Shown here: positions 1 to 8,622 of the stretch, one piece after another
How positions within the stretch are numbered: position 1 is the first letter of the stretch
How the letters are laid out: every line of letters starts with the position of its first letter
Assembly: GCA_020635175.1 (NCBI GenBank)
Contig: JACKAH010000015.1
Span: 1-35,101, forward strand
Direction: 5' to 3'
Source of the DNA: Deltaproteobacteria bacterium
GTDB lineage: Bacteria > Bdellovibrionota_C > UBA2361 > J135
Length of the DNA: 35,101 nt
Made by a program: the position numbers and the translations under genes
Notes under the pieces: generated by a model
Databases searched by the model: none
Told to the model about the DNA's origin: nothing
Seen by the model: only the letters and a program-made list of their open reading frames with translations

Positions 1-407
1 TAATTAGATCCGTCTCTTCCTTTAATCACTCCGAATACAAAGACTTTACCTGGACCAAAAACATCACTTGGCATCCAACGAAAAGATCCCCAATCTAGAT
101 GTAATCTAAGATCCGATTCATTGACTACAGAGAAACCCTTCACTGAGGAACCATCGAAGGTCAAGTTGTCGTACGACTTTAAGAGGAACTTCTTGTCGTA
201 ATCGAGCATGTGAAAGCGTCCTTCAAGATCAGTAAAGCAGACCGTAACGGCTTTAAGCTTAGGGGTATCCGAAAGATACCTAATGTAATGCTCTTTGAGC
301 TCCTCAGGATCTCGATGTTCAAGCATCTTGGCCTTGGCCTCTAAGTTGAGCGCTTCAATCTCTTCGTATGAAAGTTCCATAAAATGCTTGATAGGTTTAT
401 CAGTCAT
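1..407 (-). CDS. glnA: Glutamine synthetase, N-terminal part (cut by window edge)
   Basis: This is the 5' end of a gene running off the left edge; it starts at the ATG at 407 and about 135 codons are visible. After an N-terminal extension of about 75 residues comes the glutamine synthetase beta-grasp signature: LTFDGSSVKGFSVVNESDLR, followed by an LDWGSF stretch. In the family this region forms part of the active site, which makes glutamine from glutamate, ammonia and ATP in the cytoplasm. The start is preceded by only a weak GTGAG-like ribosome site. It is divergent from the glycosyltransferase gene at 662. The catalytic half lies outside the window, so the GS subtype and any adenylylation site cannot be judged. 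Confidence 0.85.
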   Translation of the reverse strand, partial: MTDKPIKHFMELSYEEIEALNLEAKAKMLEHRDPEELKEHYIRYLSDTPKLKAVTVCFTDLEGRFHMLDYDKKFLLKSYDNLTFDGSSVKGFSVVNESDLRLHLDWGSFRWMPSDVFGPGKVFVFGVIKGRDGSN

Positions 408-661
408 ATAAGCTCACAAATTAAAGTAAAATCCCCAATCTTCACTTCACATAGACCATTTTATCATAATTTTAGCAATAGTAAGCCTTACTGGCTTAAT
501 ATTTATAGTTAATCGGCCAACAATAAGCTCTAATTAAGCTTTTTTCTTAGCTGAGACATCAAGATAGTAAAAAATGACTACTTACAAGAAAATACAAATC
601 GAATAGATTAATAGCAGCATCCTAAGATAGCGAAAATATACTATTTTTATACTAATAAAGC

Positions 662-1600
662 ATGAACGATAAGCCTATTATAAGCGTTATCATCCCTGCC
701 TATAACGAAGAAGGCGCTATTGGAGATGTGATTGTCGCAATCCACGAACTAGGACTTCCAGCAACAGAAATCCTAGTGATAAACGACGGAAGCACCGACT
801 CAACATCTCGAATTGCTGAGGCCGCAGGAGCCAGAGTAATCAACCATCCCTACAATATGGGAAATGGAGCTGCCGTAAAGACAGGTATTCGGTCAGCAAG
901 AGGAAAGGCATTAGTCTTCATGGACGCAGATGGACAACATGCACCACAAGATCTGCCACGCATACTGTCGCAACTTTCAAAATACCACATGGTCGTTGGC
1001 GCTAGACAACGAGACTCTGAAACTACATTCATGAGAGATGTTGCAAACTTTATATACAATCGTTTTGCATCATATGCTGCAAAATTTAAGATAGAAGACT
1101 TAACAAGCGGAATGCGCGCAATGCGCAGAGAGGACGCTTTGCGCTTTTGCGATCTGCTTCCTAACACATTCTCATATCCAACTACATCAACTCTAGCGTT
1201 TATCAGATCGGGTAGAACGTTAAGATACATTCCAATTAAAACTAAATATCGAGTTGGAAGTAGCAAAATCAATCCATTTATTGATGGCCCACGCTTTCTT
1301 TTGATTATTATGAAGATTGCAACTCTCTTTTCACCAATGCGAGTCTTTCTGCCTGTAAGTATCATGACCTTCACGCTTGGCCTTTTCTGGTATGCGTTTA
1401 CTTATGTCACGCAGGGAAGATTAACGAATATGTCAGCGTTACTGTTTAACACCTCTGTCATAATATTTATGCTTGGACTTATTGCAGAACAGATAGCGTC
1501 TATGCGCTTAGAAAGAACAGACAACCTCTCAAACTACAAACCCACAGATGATTACAGCGACTTAGCTGAGCTTGATCAAAGCGAAAGCGCCCAGGCCTAG
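662..1600 (+). CDS. GT2 glycosyltransferase, polyprenol-phosphate type, membrane anchored
   Basis: The 312-residue protein opens with a GT-A nucleotide-sugar fold (IPAYNEEGAIGDV near residue 10, INDGSTDS near 40). It has the metal-binding DXD as FMDADGQH near residue 87. Two hydrophobic segments follow near 232-252 and 263-285. This is the architecture of dolichyl- or undecaprenyl-phosphate sugar synthases (DPM1/GtrB-like), which load a sugar on a lipid carrier at the inner membrane. Such carriers feed GT-C enzymes like those at 14999 and 16812; that link is inference. Two TATACT boxes at 637-642 and 648-653 sit just before the ATG, so the transcript may have almost no leader; no good Shine-Dalgarno is seen. 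The sugar is unknown. Confidence 0.85.
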   Translation: MNDKPIISVIIPAYNEEGAIGDVIVAIHELGLPATEILVINDGSTDSTSRIAEAAGARVINHPYNMGNGAAVKTGIRSARGKALVFMDADGQHAPQDLPRILSQLSKYHMVVGARQRDSETTFMRDVANFIYNRFASYAAKFKIEDLTSGMRAMRREDALRFCDLLPNTFSYPTTSTLAFIRSGRTLRYIPIKTKYRVGSSKINPFIDGPRFLLIIMKIATLFSPMRVFLPVSIMTFTLGLFWYAFTYVTQGRLTNMSALLFNTSVIIFMLGLIAEQIASMRLERTDNLSNYKPTDDYSDLAELDQSESAQA

Positions 1601-1646
1601 ATCTCTTATTGCCTAATACTCTCTCTTATAACTAAGATATTCAGCA

Positions 1647-2240
1647 ATGAAGCGAATACTTATCTTGATATCATTTTTTATTGCATTAGTAGCACCTCTC
1701 ACCCTGCGCTCTCTCATCTCCGCAAACTCCTATCTCTCAAAGGCGGAGAAACTTTATAAAAGCGATGGCCTTGAGGAGGCTTCAGATAGCTATTTAAAAG
1801 CGATTAAGTGGAGCATTCCTCTTTTCTCCAAAGAAGAGATTGCTAACACGTTTTTTGGAAATATTGTAAATAGCGATCTTGAGGCCAATACAAAACTAAA
1901 TCTACTAAGAGAACTGAGAAGTTCGCTTAAAACATCAAGAAGCTTTCTTACTAACTCAAGAACAGATCAGATAACTCACAAAATAGAGTTAGAATTTTCT
2001 AAATACGATCAATCAGCCAAAAGAAAAGATTATCTTCATGATGGCAAGAAATATACACCGAATTATCTAATGCAGCTTTTATCGAATCTTTTCTTTTTAG
2101 GATGGATTTTAGCCACAATGATTTTTGTAAAAGACAATTTCAGTCAAGATGCCAAGTTTATAAGGCTAAAATCCGCAAGCAAACTAAGAACTGTTATCTG
2201 TTTTTATCTTGGGTGGCTATTAACTCTAAGCATCGCCTAG
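1647..2240 (+). CDS. Unknown membrane protein with TPR-like N-terminal region
   Basis: This 197-residue protein is not recognised. It has an N-terminal hydrophobic segment (about 3-24), then a charged helical stretch resembling one tetratricopeptide-like repeat (AEKLYKSDGLEEASDSYLKA). Two further hydrophobic segments lie near 141-161 and 180-197, and the protein ends inside the last one. It is 46 nt downstream of the GT2 gene on the same strand, so it may be cotranscribed and act in the same membrane pathway; that is inference. The short C-terminal end within a membrane segment could mean a truncated protein. It faces the cyclase pseudogene tail to tail. Confidence 0.6.
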   Translation: MKRILILISFFIALVAPLTLRSLISANSYLSKAEKLYKSDGLEEASDSYLKAIKWSIPLFSKEEIANTFFGNIVNSDLEANTKLNLLRELRSSLKTSRSFLTNSRTDQITHKIELEFSKYDQSAKRKDYLHDGKKYTPNYLMQLLSNLFFLGWILATMIFVKDNFSQDAKFIRLKSASKLRTVICFYLGWLLTLSIA

Positions 2241-2263
2241 ACAGATTGTATTAGAGTGATCTT

Positions 2264-4356
2264 TTATTTTTCTGTCATACTCCAGACAGGAGACCAATTT
2301 TTGATATTAAAATCCTCTGCCTCAATTCTTGCTAGATATGATTTTGAAACCGGATCCGTTTCTATAATTTCAAATATCTCTTTTGCTTTTTCAAAGTTGC
2401 CTTCCGAAAAAACTGTCCGAGCTTTTTCAAAATTCTCAAGATGCTTTTGAGAGTATTGTCCAGAAGCGTAAGGTTCATATACTCCTACAACCATGCCCTT
2501 GCCTTTGACTCTAACATCACCAATCTTACGAGCCGAGATCGTTCCATGCAGAGACTTATAGGTCTGCTCGAAATCAGAATCTTTGTACCAAATTTTTATT
2601 CAAGCCTTCCTAATCAGGAAGTTGATTTGCAGCATCCCCAATCACTGTATAATCGAACCTCTCTTTTGAGACTAAAATTCCCAACATGTACCTCCCCAGT
2701 GTGAATGCTCAATCCGCGTAAGTGGATCACTCAAACTCTTCACGGAAATAGATCAACCCTGATCTTTCAAGGCACGCTGGCAATCTAGAGCAGCTTTAAC
2801 TGCTTGTAAAGGCATGATTTCAATATCAACTTAGAGCATTCCAAATGCAATTATTGCATCTCCTCTGTGTTATCAACAGTCCCACCACTTTCTAAAATAA
2901 TACTCGATAAAAGCGACAAGTATGTATTTAGGTGAGACCAATTGTTCGGCCTTCAATTTTTCAGAGATAGTGGTAAAACCCGCAATATCACTAAAAAGAT
3001 TGTAACTTCTCTTTTTGCCCACCTAAAGTAAGCGCTGTTCGGATTATCGATTATCTGCTCAATTACCTGGGGCTGAGATTAATGCTTAAACGCGCCACGA
3101 ATAAAGCCAGATTTCGACCTTCAAGATAATACTGAAAACTGAGTCGATATCGCTGACAAGACAGATCAAAACGGAACAGCCGCCAATAAACCAAAGTTAT
3201 AAGCTGCAAGCGTTCCTGAGAGAAATATAAATGCAGAAAGCGCAATCAGCACGGCTAAAAGCTCATAGCGTAAAGATCTAAAGAACAAAGTAGAGCTATT
3301 AAGCAACAACAAGAAAACTAAGCATAGAAGCAACGTAACCGGAAGAGAGACTTTTTTTATGAAGTCGCTATGCAGATAATTATCCAAAACTGTTGCATGA
3401 TACTCGACTCCAGGATAAACAGCCGCCAAAGGCGTTGGCCTGAGATCCAGCAAGCCTGGCGCTTGCGCGCCTAGGAAGACCCATGCATTTTCAAAATTCT
3501 CAGGTTTTACTCTTGGCTCTTCTCCAAGCTCCAAGGCATTAGCACTCTTTAGAACAGGCTCAAAGCGATATGTATCATATGTTAAGGCAGGGCCATGAAA
3601 GTTAACTGTTAGTTGATTATTGTCTCCAATAAACGAATCTAACTTTCTAAAATCGGACTGATTGCTAGAAGCAAACAAAGCAAATGGCAAATTTAAGAAT
3701 GGCAATTCTTCAACGTAGCCACCAATCTGATAGTGTCTAAAAATACCATCCTGATCAGAATTCTCGCTAACATTTCCTAGCCAAAACGAATGCTCAAGGA
3801 TCTCATTAGTCGGTAAAGTTAGACTTTGATGTGTTCCAACTTTTAAGTCACCTAAAAAATCTATACTTCTCTGATAACTAAACCCTGATCGCTCGGTCCA
3901 GATCTGAAACTTGTCCTCTGGCAATGAATGTTTAGCTTTATGCAAAACTACAGTGTTAATAACAGGAAAATTTGGATTTAATGCCTCTCCAAACTGTATA
4001 TCCTCCTCTACCCCCCAGGCAGAAGTTTCAGTAAAGAGAAGATCTATCGCCAATCCCTTTGCTCCAGCATGTTCAAGATATTTAATAACTGGTGCGTAAA
4101 GACTTCTGGGCCAGGGCCAAGTAATCCCATCTTTTGCTAATGCTTCAAGGGATTCTTGGTCTATAACTATTATTTTAATCTTAGGGTCAGCTTTTGCAGG
4201 ATCAGCAACGACCCGCACCCTCGAATCCCAGGTGCTATACTCAAGCTGTTTTAAGAAATCAAGCTGCAGGAACACAGCAATGATACTTAAGCCAATGACA
4301 GTAACTAGCAGCAGGAAAATTTGTTTCTGCCGTTTAATATGATCTGGTGAAGACAT
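2264..4356 (-). pseudogene. CHASE2-domain class III adenylate/guanylate cyclase, broken in the catalytic domain
   Basis: The first 396 codons (4356 to 3166) are open. They encode an N-terminal membrane helix (about 12-31), a CHASE2 extracellular sensor and C-terminal membrane helices. After that the reading shifts frame repeatedly, yet the cyclase remnants appear in order. They are EQIIDNPN and KREVTIF near 3060-3000, FSDIAGFTTISEKL near 2990-2950, GDAIIAF near 2860, VKAALDCQRALKD near 2800, HTGEVHVGN near 2705, DYTVIGDAAN near 2660 and VKGKGMVVGVYEP near 2490, followed by a TPR-like tail to the stop at 2264. Both metal-binding Asp motifs survive, but in different frames, with in-frame stops between them. 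It lies 2 nt after the M48 gene, as last gene of that operon. An intact copy would make cyclic nucleotide in response to an extracytoplasmic signal. A membrane-only CHASE2 protein could still be made. Confidence 0.88.
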
Positions 4357-4358
4357 CG

Positions 4359-5267
4359 TTAAGAGATTGTTTTTACCACCTGAGTGAATCTATCTGCTCG
4401 TAACTGAATAGCTTCCTCGCTAGCTTTTGATTTTGGAATTTTAGAATTTACATTTTTTATTCTATCTCCAGCATCTGGGTGTGTTGAAAATAGACCTGTA
4501 GCATCAGAACCCTTGTAAGTAGAGAGCTTACCTAACATCGTACTAAGACCTTTTGTATCGTAACCAGCCTTTGCTAGTAACTTTAAGGCATATTCATCGC
4601 ACTCATACTCTTGGCTGCGGCTATAACCACTGACTAAAAGAGTATCAACAATATTATCAACACTTTTGCCAAAGGCGTTAGTTAGTTGAGTTATGTTTTG
4701 ATAAGAACTACTTTCAGAAGCATACTCATTTCCCAAGATAGTAAATGCTTCTGTCATATTCGCCTGTGAAATGGCATTTACTCCATGCCCCTTAACAACG
4801 TGGCCAATTTCATGTGCAATAACCGCAGCCAAGGCCTCCTCATTTGGCATCAATTTTAAGATCCCTTTAGTAATAAAGATAAAGCCTCCTGGTGTTGCCA
4901 TTGCGTTAATCTGATTACTATCTAGAACTAAAAAGTGATAACCATTGAACGTATTCGGCCTGTCAGATAAAGCTGACAAGTAAGCCCCTACCTTACTCAC
5001 ATATCGATTCGCATCACGGTTAGCATAAGGCTTGTATTTACCGAGAATCATCGCAGCAACGCTTCTGCCTAGGTAGTACTCCTGCTCTTCGGTGAACCCC
5101 TCAGAAGCATCCATCGCTTTCGAGCCTGCATCAACAAACGCATCAAATCTCTTTTTTGAGACGATGCCTGTTTGCTCTAAAAGTCCACCAAGTAGATCTC
5201 GACCTTGAGCAAAGCAACTAAAAGGAAAAGATACAAACAATACAAAAATTAGAAATTTACTTTTCAT
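4359..5267 (-). CDS. Exported M48-family zinc metalloprotease
   Basis: The 302-residue protein has a signal peptide (cut probably after FSCFA, about residue 20). Its peptidase M48 domain has the zinc motif HEIGH at about 152-156 and the downstream Glu ligand in SRSQEYECDEYA near 220. This matches periplasmic BepA/LoiP-like proteases, which in other bacteria act in outer-membrane protein quality control. The Cys at residue 18 might suggest a lipoprotein, but the preceding residues fit a lipobox poorly. It lies 6 nt after the SH3 gene and 2 nt before the CHASE2-cyclase gene, so the three form one operon. A stress-sensing role for the operon is inference. Confidence 0.88.
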   Translation of the reverse strand: MKSKFLIFVLFVSFPFSCFAQGRDLLGGLLEQTGIVSKKRFDAFVDAGSKAMDASEGFTEEQEYYLGRSVAAMILGKYKPYANRDANRYVSKVGAYLSALSDRPNTFNGYHFLVLDSNQINAMATPGGFIFITKGILKLMPNEEALAAVIAHEIGHVVKGHGVNAISQANMTEAFTILGNEYASESSSYQNITQLTNAFGKSVDNIVDTLLVSGYSRSQEYECDEYALKLLAKAGYDTKGLSTMLGKLSTYKGSDATGLFSTHPDAGDRIKNVNSKIPKSKASEEAIQLRADRFTQVVKTIS

Positions 5268-5273
5268 TTCGCC

Positions 5274-5729
5274 CTACCCTGATAACTTTCCATCTTCGAT
5301 AAATTTAGCTAAATCCTCTTCAGGAACACTAAACTGTTCCACCTGGTTTACAGTGTTGTAATCAAGTCTCTTACCACTTGAGGCAAACTTCTTTTCAACA
5401 TCTCGATTAAATCCTTTACCAGCTAAGACCAGATCTGATCCCTCAGCCTTTACCTTACCAGAAGAACCTGAACTAAATGCGACCTTCTTTTTGGTAATAG
5501 CACTTTCATGAATAAAGCCTGTACTGTCTTTGCCGTAGCTTACATTGTACCAGCCCTTGCTATAAGATTTTTTACTAACGGGATCTCCATACTTAAGCTC
5601 CTTCACAGGCTTAGCCCAATGTTTGGGTTCAGATCTAAGCTTTGTCGAGCGGACCTGCACATACAATACTTCAGCAAGAAGCATTGTAGGCGAGAGTAAA
5701 ATAATCAGTAAAAATATCAGTTTTTTCAT
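5274..5729 (-). CDS. Exported bacterial SH3-domain protein
   Basis: The 151-residue protein has a clear signal peptide (MKKLIFLLIILLSP, cut after MLLA). A bacterial SH3 (SH3b) domain of about 60 residues follows: VRSTKLRSEPKHWAKPVKEL, then GWYNVSYGKDSTGFIHESAI. These domains usually bind peptides or peptidoglycan in the periplasm. The C-terminal 70 residues, with KGFNRDVEKKF, show no recognised domain. It is the first gene of the SH3 / M48 / CHASE2-cyclase operon, and its start is 63 nt from the stop of the aminotransferase gene upstream. The exact ligand is unknown. Confidence 0.8.
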   Translation of the reverse strand: MKKLIFLLIILLSPTMLLAEVLYVQVRSTKLRSEPKHWAKPVKELKYGDPVSKKSYSKGWYNVSYGKDSTGFIHESAITKKKVAFSSGSSGKVKAEGSDLVLAGKGFNRDVEKKFASSGKRLDYNTVNQVEQFSVPEEDLAKFIEDGKLSG

Positions 5730-5792
5730 AGTGCGAGCATACCATTTCGGAAGAAAATCGCTATCAAGAAAAATGTCGCTGACAGAACAAAA

Positions 5793-6887
5793 TTACTTGG
5801 CTGAACCGCTAATGTTTTGAATTGTGCCCAAGACCCTAAGCATTTGATCTTTTAATCCAATAGTTATCCTGACATACCCCTCAAGCTGATGAAGATAGCT
5901 TCTATCTCGAATATAGATGCCTTCAGTTTCAAGCTGAGAAATGAACTCCTTTGGAGAGTCTACTTTGAGAAGGATAAAATTACCTTCACCGTAATTCACA
6001 TGAAAACCTGAACTTTGAAGCTCCTGAACAAACCATCTCTTTACCTCGTTTACGTCAGCAATGTAATCTTCGTAGTACTGTACATGCTCTAAGGCTAACC
6101 TCCCCGCAACTTGAGACAAGACACTGACCTCTTTTGTATTTTGAACTCTCATTATCAAAGCAAAGTATTCGGGATCTGCAATAATGTACCCAAGTCGAAT
6201 ACCAGCCAAACAAAGAGCTTTTGAGAATGTGCGTAATACAATTAAATTTTTATACTTCTTAGTTAGTTCAACAACCGTTTGCTCACGACAGAAGTCCATA
6301 TAGGCTTCATCGATCAGAAACAACGTGCTTGGTGAGCTTTCTAATAAATCAGAGATCTGTTCCTTCGAGTAGAGAACACCTGTTGGATTGTTTGGATTAG
6401 CTAAATAAACAAGCTTTGTATCTGAACCGAGACCTTTCGTTATCGCAGCCAAGTCAGTTTGAAATGGATTTTCTCCGTAAATATAATCGATCTGAGCACC
6501 AACCACTGCGGCACTGACCCTAAACTGATCATATGTCGGTCCAACAATTTTTACCTTGTCACCATTGGATAAAAATATCTTAGCGAGATAATCAAGAGCT
6601 CCATCAGAGCCAACAAAAATACCGATATACTCTAAAGGCATCCCGACATATCTACTAATAGCTTCCCGAACTTGGCGATGCTCCATATCAGGGTACCAGT
6701 TTAAGCTATTTGGAGACTTCAGATAATCTACCAACGCATCGATTACAGCTTGAGGTGGGGCGATAGTTCCTTCATTCCAATCAAGCTTAAGCGCAGAATC
6801 TCTGAAATTAAGTGCCTTTTGTGAAGCAGTTTTATAAGGTTCTAAATCGTTTACAAATTGTGTAGGAGAAATTATTTTCTGAGACAT
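5793..6887 (-). CDS. PLP-dependent aminotransferase, HisC-like (fold type I)
   Basis: The 364-residue protein has the full aminotransferase class I/II core: LDWNEG near 35, NPNNPTG near 165, LIDEAY with the PLP-pairing Asp near 193, and TFSKALCLAGIRLGY with the Schiff-base Lys near 223. This is the histidinol-phosphate aminotransferase family. No other histidine gene is nearby, and the gene sits beside polysaccharide genes. A role in amino-sugar or phospho-amino-alcohol synthesis for surface glycans is as likely as histidine synthesis; relatives occur in capsule clusters. A TATAAATTCA box (6903-6912, minus strand) lies about 15 nt upstream of the ATG. It is divergent from the glycosyltransferase at 6988. 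Confidence 0.78.
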   Translation of the reverse strand: MSQKIISPTQFVNDLEPYKTASQKALNFRDSALKLDWNEGTIAPPQAVIDALVDYLKSPNSLNWYPDMEHRQVREAISRYVGMPLEYIGIFVGSDGALDYLAKIFLSNGDKVKIVGPTYDQFRVSAAVVGAQIDYIYGENPFQTDLAAITKGLGSDTKLVYLANPNNPTGVLYSKEQISDLLESSPSTLFLIDEAYMDFCREQTVVELTKKYKNLIVLRTFSKALCLAGIRLGYIIADPEYFALIMRVQNTKEVSVLSQVAGRLALEHVQYYEDYIADVNEVKRWFVQELQSSGFHVNYGEGNFILLKVDSPKEFISQLETEGIYIRDRSYLHQLEGYVRITIGLKDQMLRVLGTIQNISGSAK

Positions 6888-6932
6888 ATGGAATGCTTAA
6901 GATGAATTTATAACAGAATGCAAATACAATTC

Positions 6933-6961
6933 TTAAAATTTAACTTTATAGATTGTATACT
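6933..6961 (+). promoter_or_regulatory. Candidate promoter for the gene at 6988
   Basis: TTAAAA at 6933-6938 and TATACT at 6956-6961 are 17 nt apart, a normal sigma-70 spacing, and the ATG follows 26 nt after the -10 box. The site lies in the 100-nt gap between two divergent genes. The evidence is sequence match only. Confidence 0.35.
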
Positions 6962-6987
6962 AAGGCGTAATTAATGAATAGGTCTTT

Positions 6988-8028
6988 ATGAAGGTACTAT
7001 ACGCAATTCAGGGTACAGGGAATGGGCATCTCTGTAGGGCTAAGGAGCTAATCCCACATCTGATAGATTATGTAGACTTGGATATCGCAGTAAGCGGGAC
7101 GGAGTCTGAAGTAACGCTACCGATTGAATTGAGATTTAAATTAAACGGCCTAAGCTTTACTTTTGGTAAATCCGGCGGAATCGACTACGCGCAGACCCTC
7201 AAGAAGTTTAATCCCATGCTGTTACAACAAGAGATTAAACAATTCCCTGCCGAAAAATACGATCTGATTATAAATGACTTTGAACCAGTGACCGCATGGG
7301 CTGCAAGATCAAAGAACGTTCCTGTTATAGCCGTAAGCCATCAAGCATCTTTTCTATCCGAGCACACCCCGAGACCAAGCATAAAAAGCCCCTTAGTCGA
7401 ATTTTTGTTTAAATGGTTTGCTCCCTGCACGAAGCAAATTGGCTTTCACTACACAAAATACGACAGCTTTATTGAAACACCGCTAGTAAGGAAGGACATC
7501 AGGCGCCTTCAAAGTAGCAATAAGGGTCATTATACAATGTATTTGCCTGCGATAAAGGACGATACGATTATCGATGTTTTTACTAAGCTTCCGGATTGCC
7601 ATTTTGAAGTATTTTCAAAGAGAGCGACAAGCAAACAAACGATTAAAAACGTCGAGATTCATCCAATCTCAAACCAAGAGTTTCTTGAAAGTTTTGCAAC
7701 TTGCGACACCTTTATTACAGCCGCTGGATTTCAATCAACATCAGAAGCACTCTTTCTTGGGAAAAAACTGATAGTCATACCGATGAAGGGGCAGTATGAA
7801 CAAACTTGCAACGCAGTTGCTCTTAAATCGATGGGCATCCCTTTACTAAAAGATCTATCTCTAAGATCAATCGATCGTCTAAAAGATGCCATCAAGAACA
7901 CTAAGGTTTTGAAGGTAGATTATCCTGACAATGTGGCACTGATTGTTAAGAAGATCCTCTCAAACGACTCAATGAACATTGAAAATACTGAGTTAATTGA
8001 GCCTATTCCGCTTAATCAATTGAACTAG
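6988..8028 (+). CDS. MJ1255-type glycosyltransferase (GT28/GT1-like)
   Basis: The 346-residue protein begins with MKVLYAIQGTGNGHLCRAKE, the GxGHxxR-type nucleotide-sugar loop typical of the MJ1255/VC2487 glycosyltransferase family (GT-B fold, related to MurG and UDP-glucuronosyltransferases). The C-terminal half has FQSTSEALFLGKKLIVIP and QYEQTCNA, the sugar-nucleotide binding signature. The first domain also shows INDFEPVTAWAARSKNVPVI. It lies at the edge of the polysaccharide region, divergent from the aminotransferase and followed by a repeat patch. It probably transfers a sugar in surface-glycan or glycolipid synthesis; donor and acceptor are unknown. Confidence 0.8.
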   Translation: MKVLYAIQGTGNGHLCRAKELIPHLIDYVDLDIAVSGTESEVTLPIELRFKLNGLSFTFGKSGGIDYAQTLKKFNPMLLQQEIKQFPAEKYDLIINDFEPVTAWAARSKNVPVIAVSHQASFLSEHTPRPSIKSPLVEFLFKWFAPCTKQIGFHYTKYDSFIETPLVRKDIRRLQSSNKGHYTMYLPAIKDDTIIDVFTKLPDCHFEVFSKRATSKQTIKNVEIHPISNQEFLESFATCDTFITAAGFQSTSEALFLGKKLIVIPMKGQYEQTCNAVALKSMGIPLLKDLSLRSIDRLKDAIKNTKVLKVDYPDNVALIVKKILSNDSMNIENTELIEPIPLNQLN

Positions 8029-8042
8029 AGTTGAAATATCTT

Positions 8043-8622
8043 CAGCTGTTTTCCTCTGGGGAACATCATTCGTAATGAGCCTAGAGTTTTCACCAGTGGG
8101 TCCTTTCCGAGGAGCAATCTTCCTTTGAGCTCTTACAGCTGTTTTCCTCTGGGGAGCATCCGTAAAGAAAGTTTAAGATACTTCCGAATATGGAACCCTT
8201 CTTGCTGAACTTCGTGGTCATTTAAGGCTCATAGTAATTTCGCAAGAATGTTTCCATATTCTCTAACCACCCTGGGTTTGATGACTGACAAAAAGGAACG
8301 CTCCCCAGTAGAAAACCAGCTTTCAGAGCTCTAATAGCTAAAGCCTCTTAGATTACTACATCCAATATTTATCTAGATAACTAGCTACCTAGAGTTTTCG
8401 AAGTGGGTTCTTTACCGAGGGCTCAAACAACCTGTCATTGCGAAGGAGCGATAGCGACTGTGGCAATCTGTTTGTAATGCCATATCGTAGAGATTACCAC
8501 GTCCTACATGCACTACGTGCATGTAGTCCTCGTAATGACAGATTGTATAAAGAACCCACTGGTGAAAACTCAGTAATGCTTATCTTCAACTGCTCCCCAG
8601 AGGAAAATAGCTGTAAAAGCTC
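8043..8622. repeat. Nested palindromic repeat patch (MITE-like), no gene
   Basis: The 590-nt gap between two genes is made almost wholly of short repeats. Unit A (core TTTTCCTCTGGGGAgCA) occurs direct at 8043-8067 and 8127-8158, and inverted at about 8299-8332 and 8591-8622. The 8127 and 8591 copies match at 30 of 32 positions as inverted repeats. Unit B (core GAGTTTTCACCAGTGGGT) occurs direct at 8080-8112 and 8388-8420 and inverted at 8549-8573. So A-B at the left end mirrors B'-A' at the right, giving inverted ends about 70 bp long with diverged centres. A further palindrome (8433-8540) sits between B copies. No transposase is present. The right end overlaps the stop codon of the CapK-like gene. 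Confidence 0.8.
8433..8540. repeat. 108-bp palindromic element with ends TGTCATTGCGA / TCGTAATGACA
   Basis: The element starts TGTCATTGCGAAGGAGCGA and ends CCTCGTAATGACA, which are near-perfect inverted ends. Inside, CTACATGCAC and GTGCATGTAG (8504-8526) form a perfect 10-bp hairpin with a 3-nt loop. The GTCATTGCGA-GGAGCGA core resembles short palindromic repeats that recur in many bacterial genomes. It is nested between copies of unit B of the surrounding patch, so it probably inserted there later. Confidence 0.7.

Noticed and set aside
525..546. AAGCT / AGCTT hairpin with T-run in the gap before the GT2 gene
   Set aside because: It lies between divergent genes where no transcript needs to end on the plus strand; a 5-bp stem in AT-rich DNA is easily chance.
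2256..2704. Two plus-strand open frames opposite the cyclase remnant
   Set aside because: The opposite strand carries ordered class III cyclase motifs that explain the sequence; the plus frames resemble nothing.
8043..8622. CRISPR array
   Set aside because: Repeats are in both orientations, irregularly spaced and diverged; no uniform spacers or cas genes.
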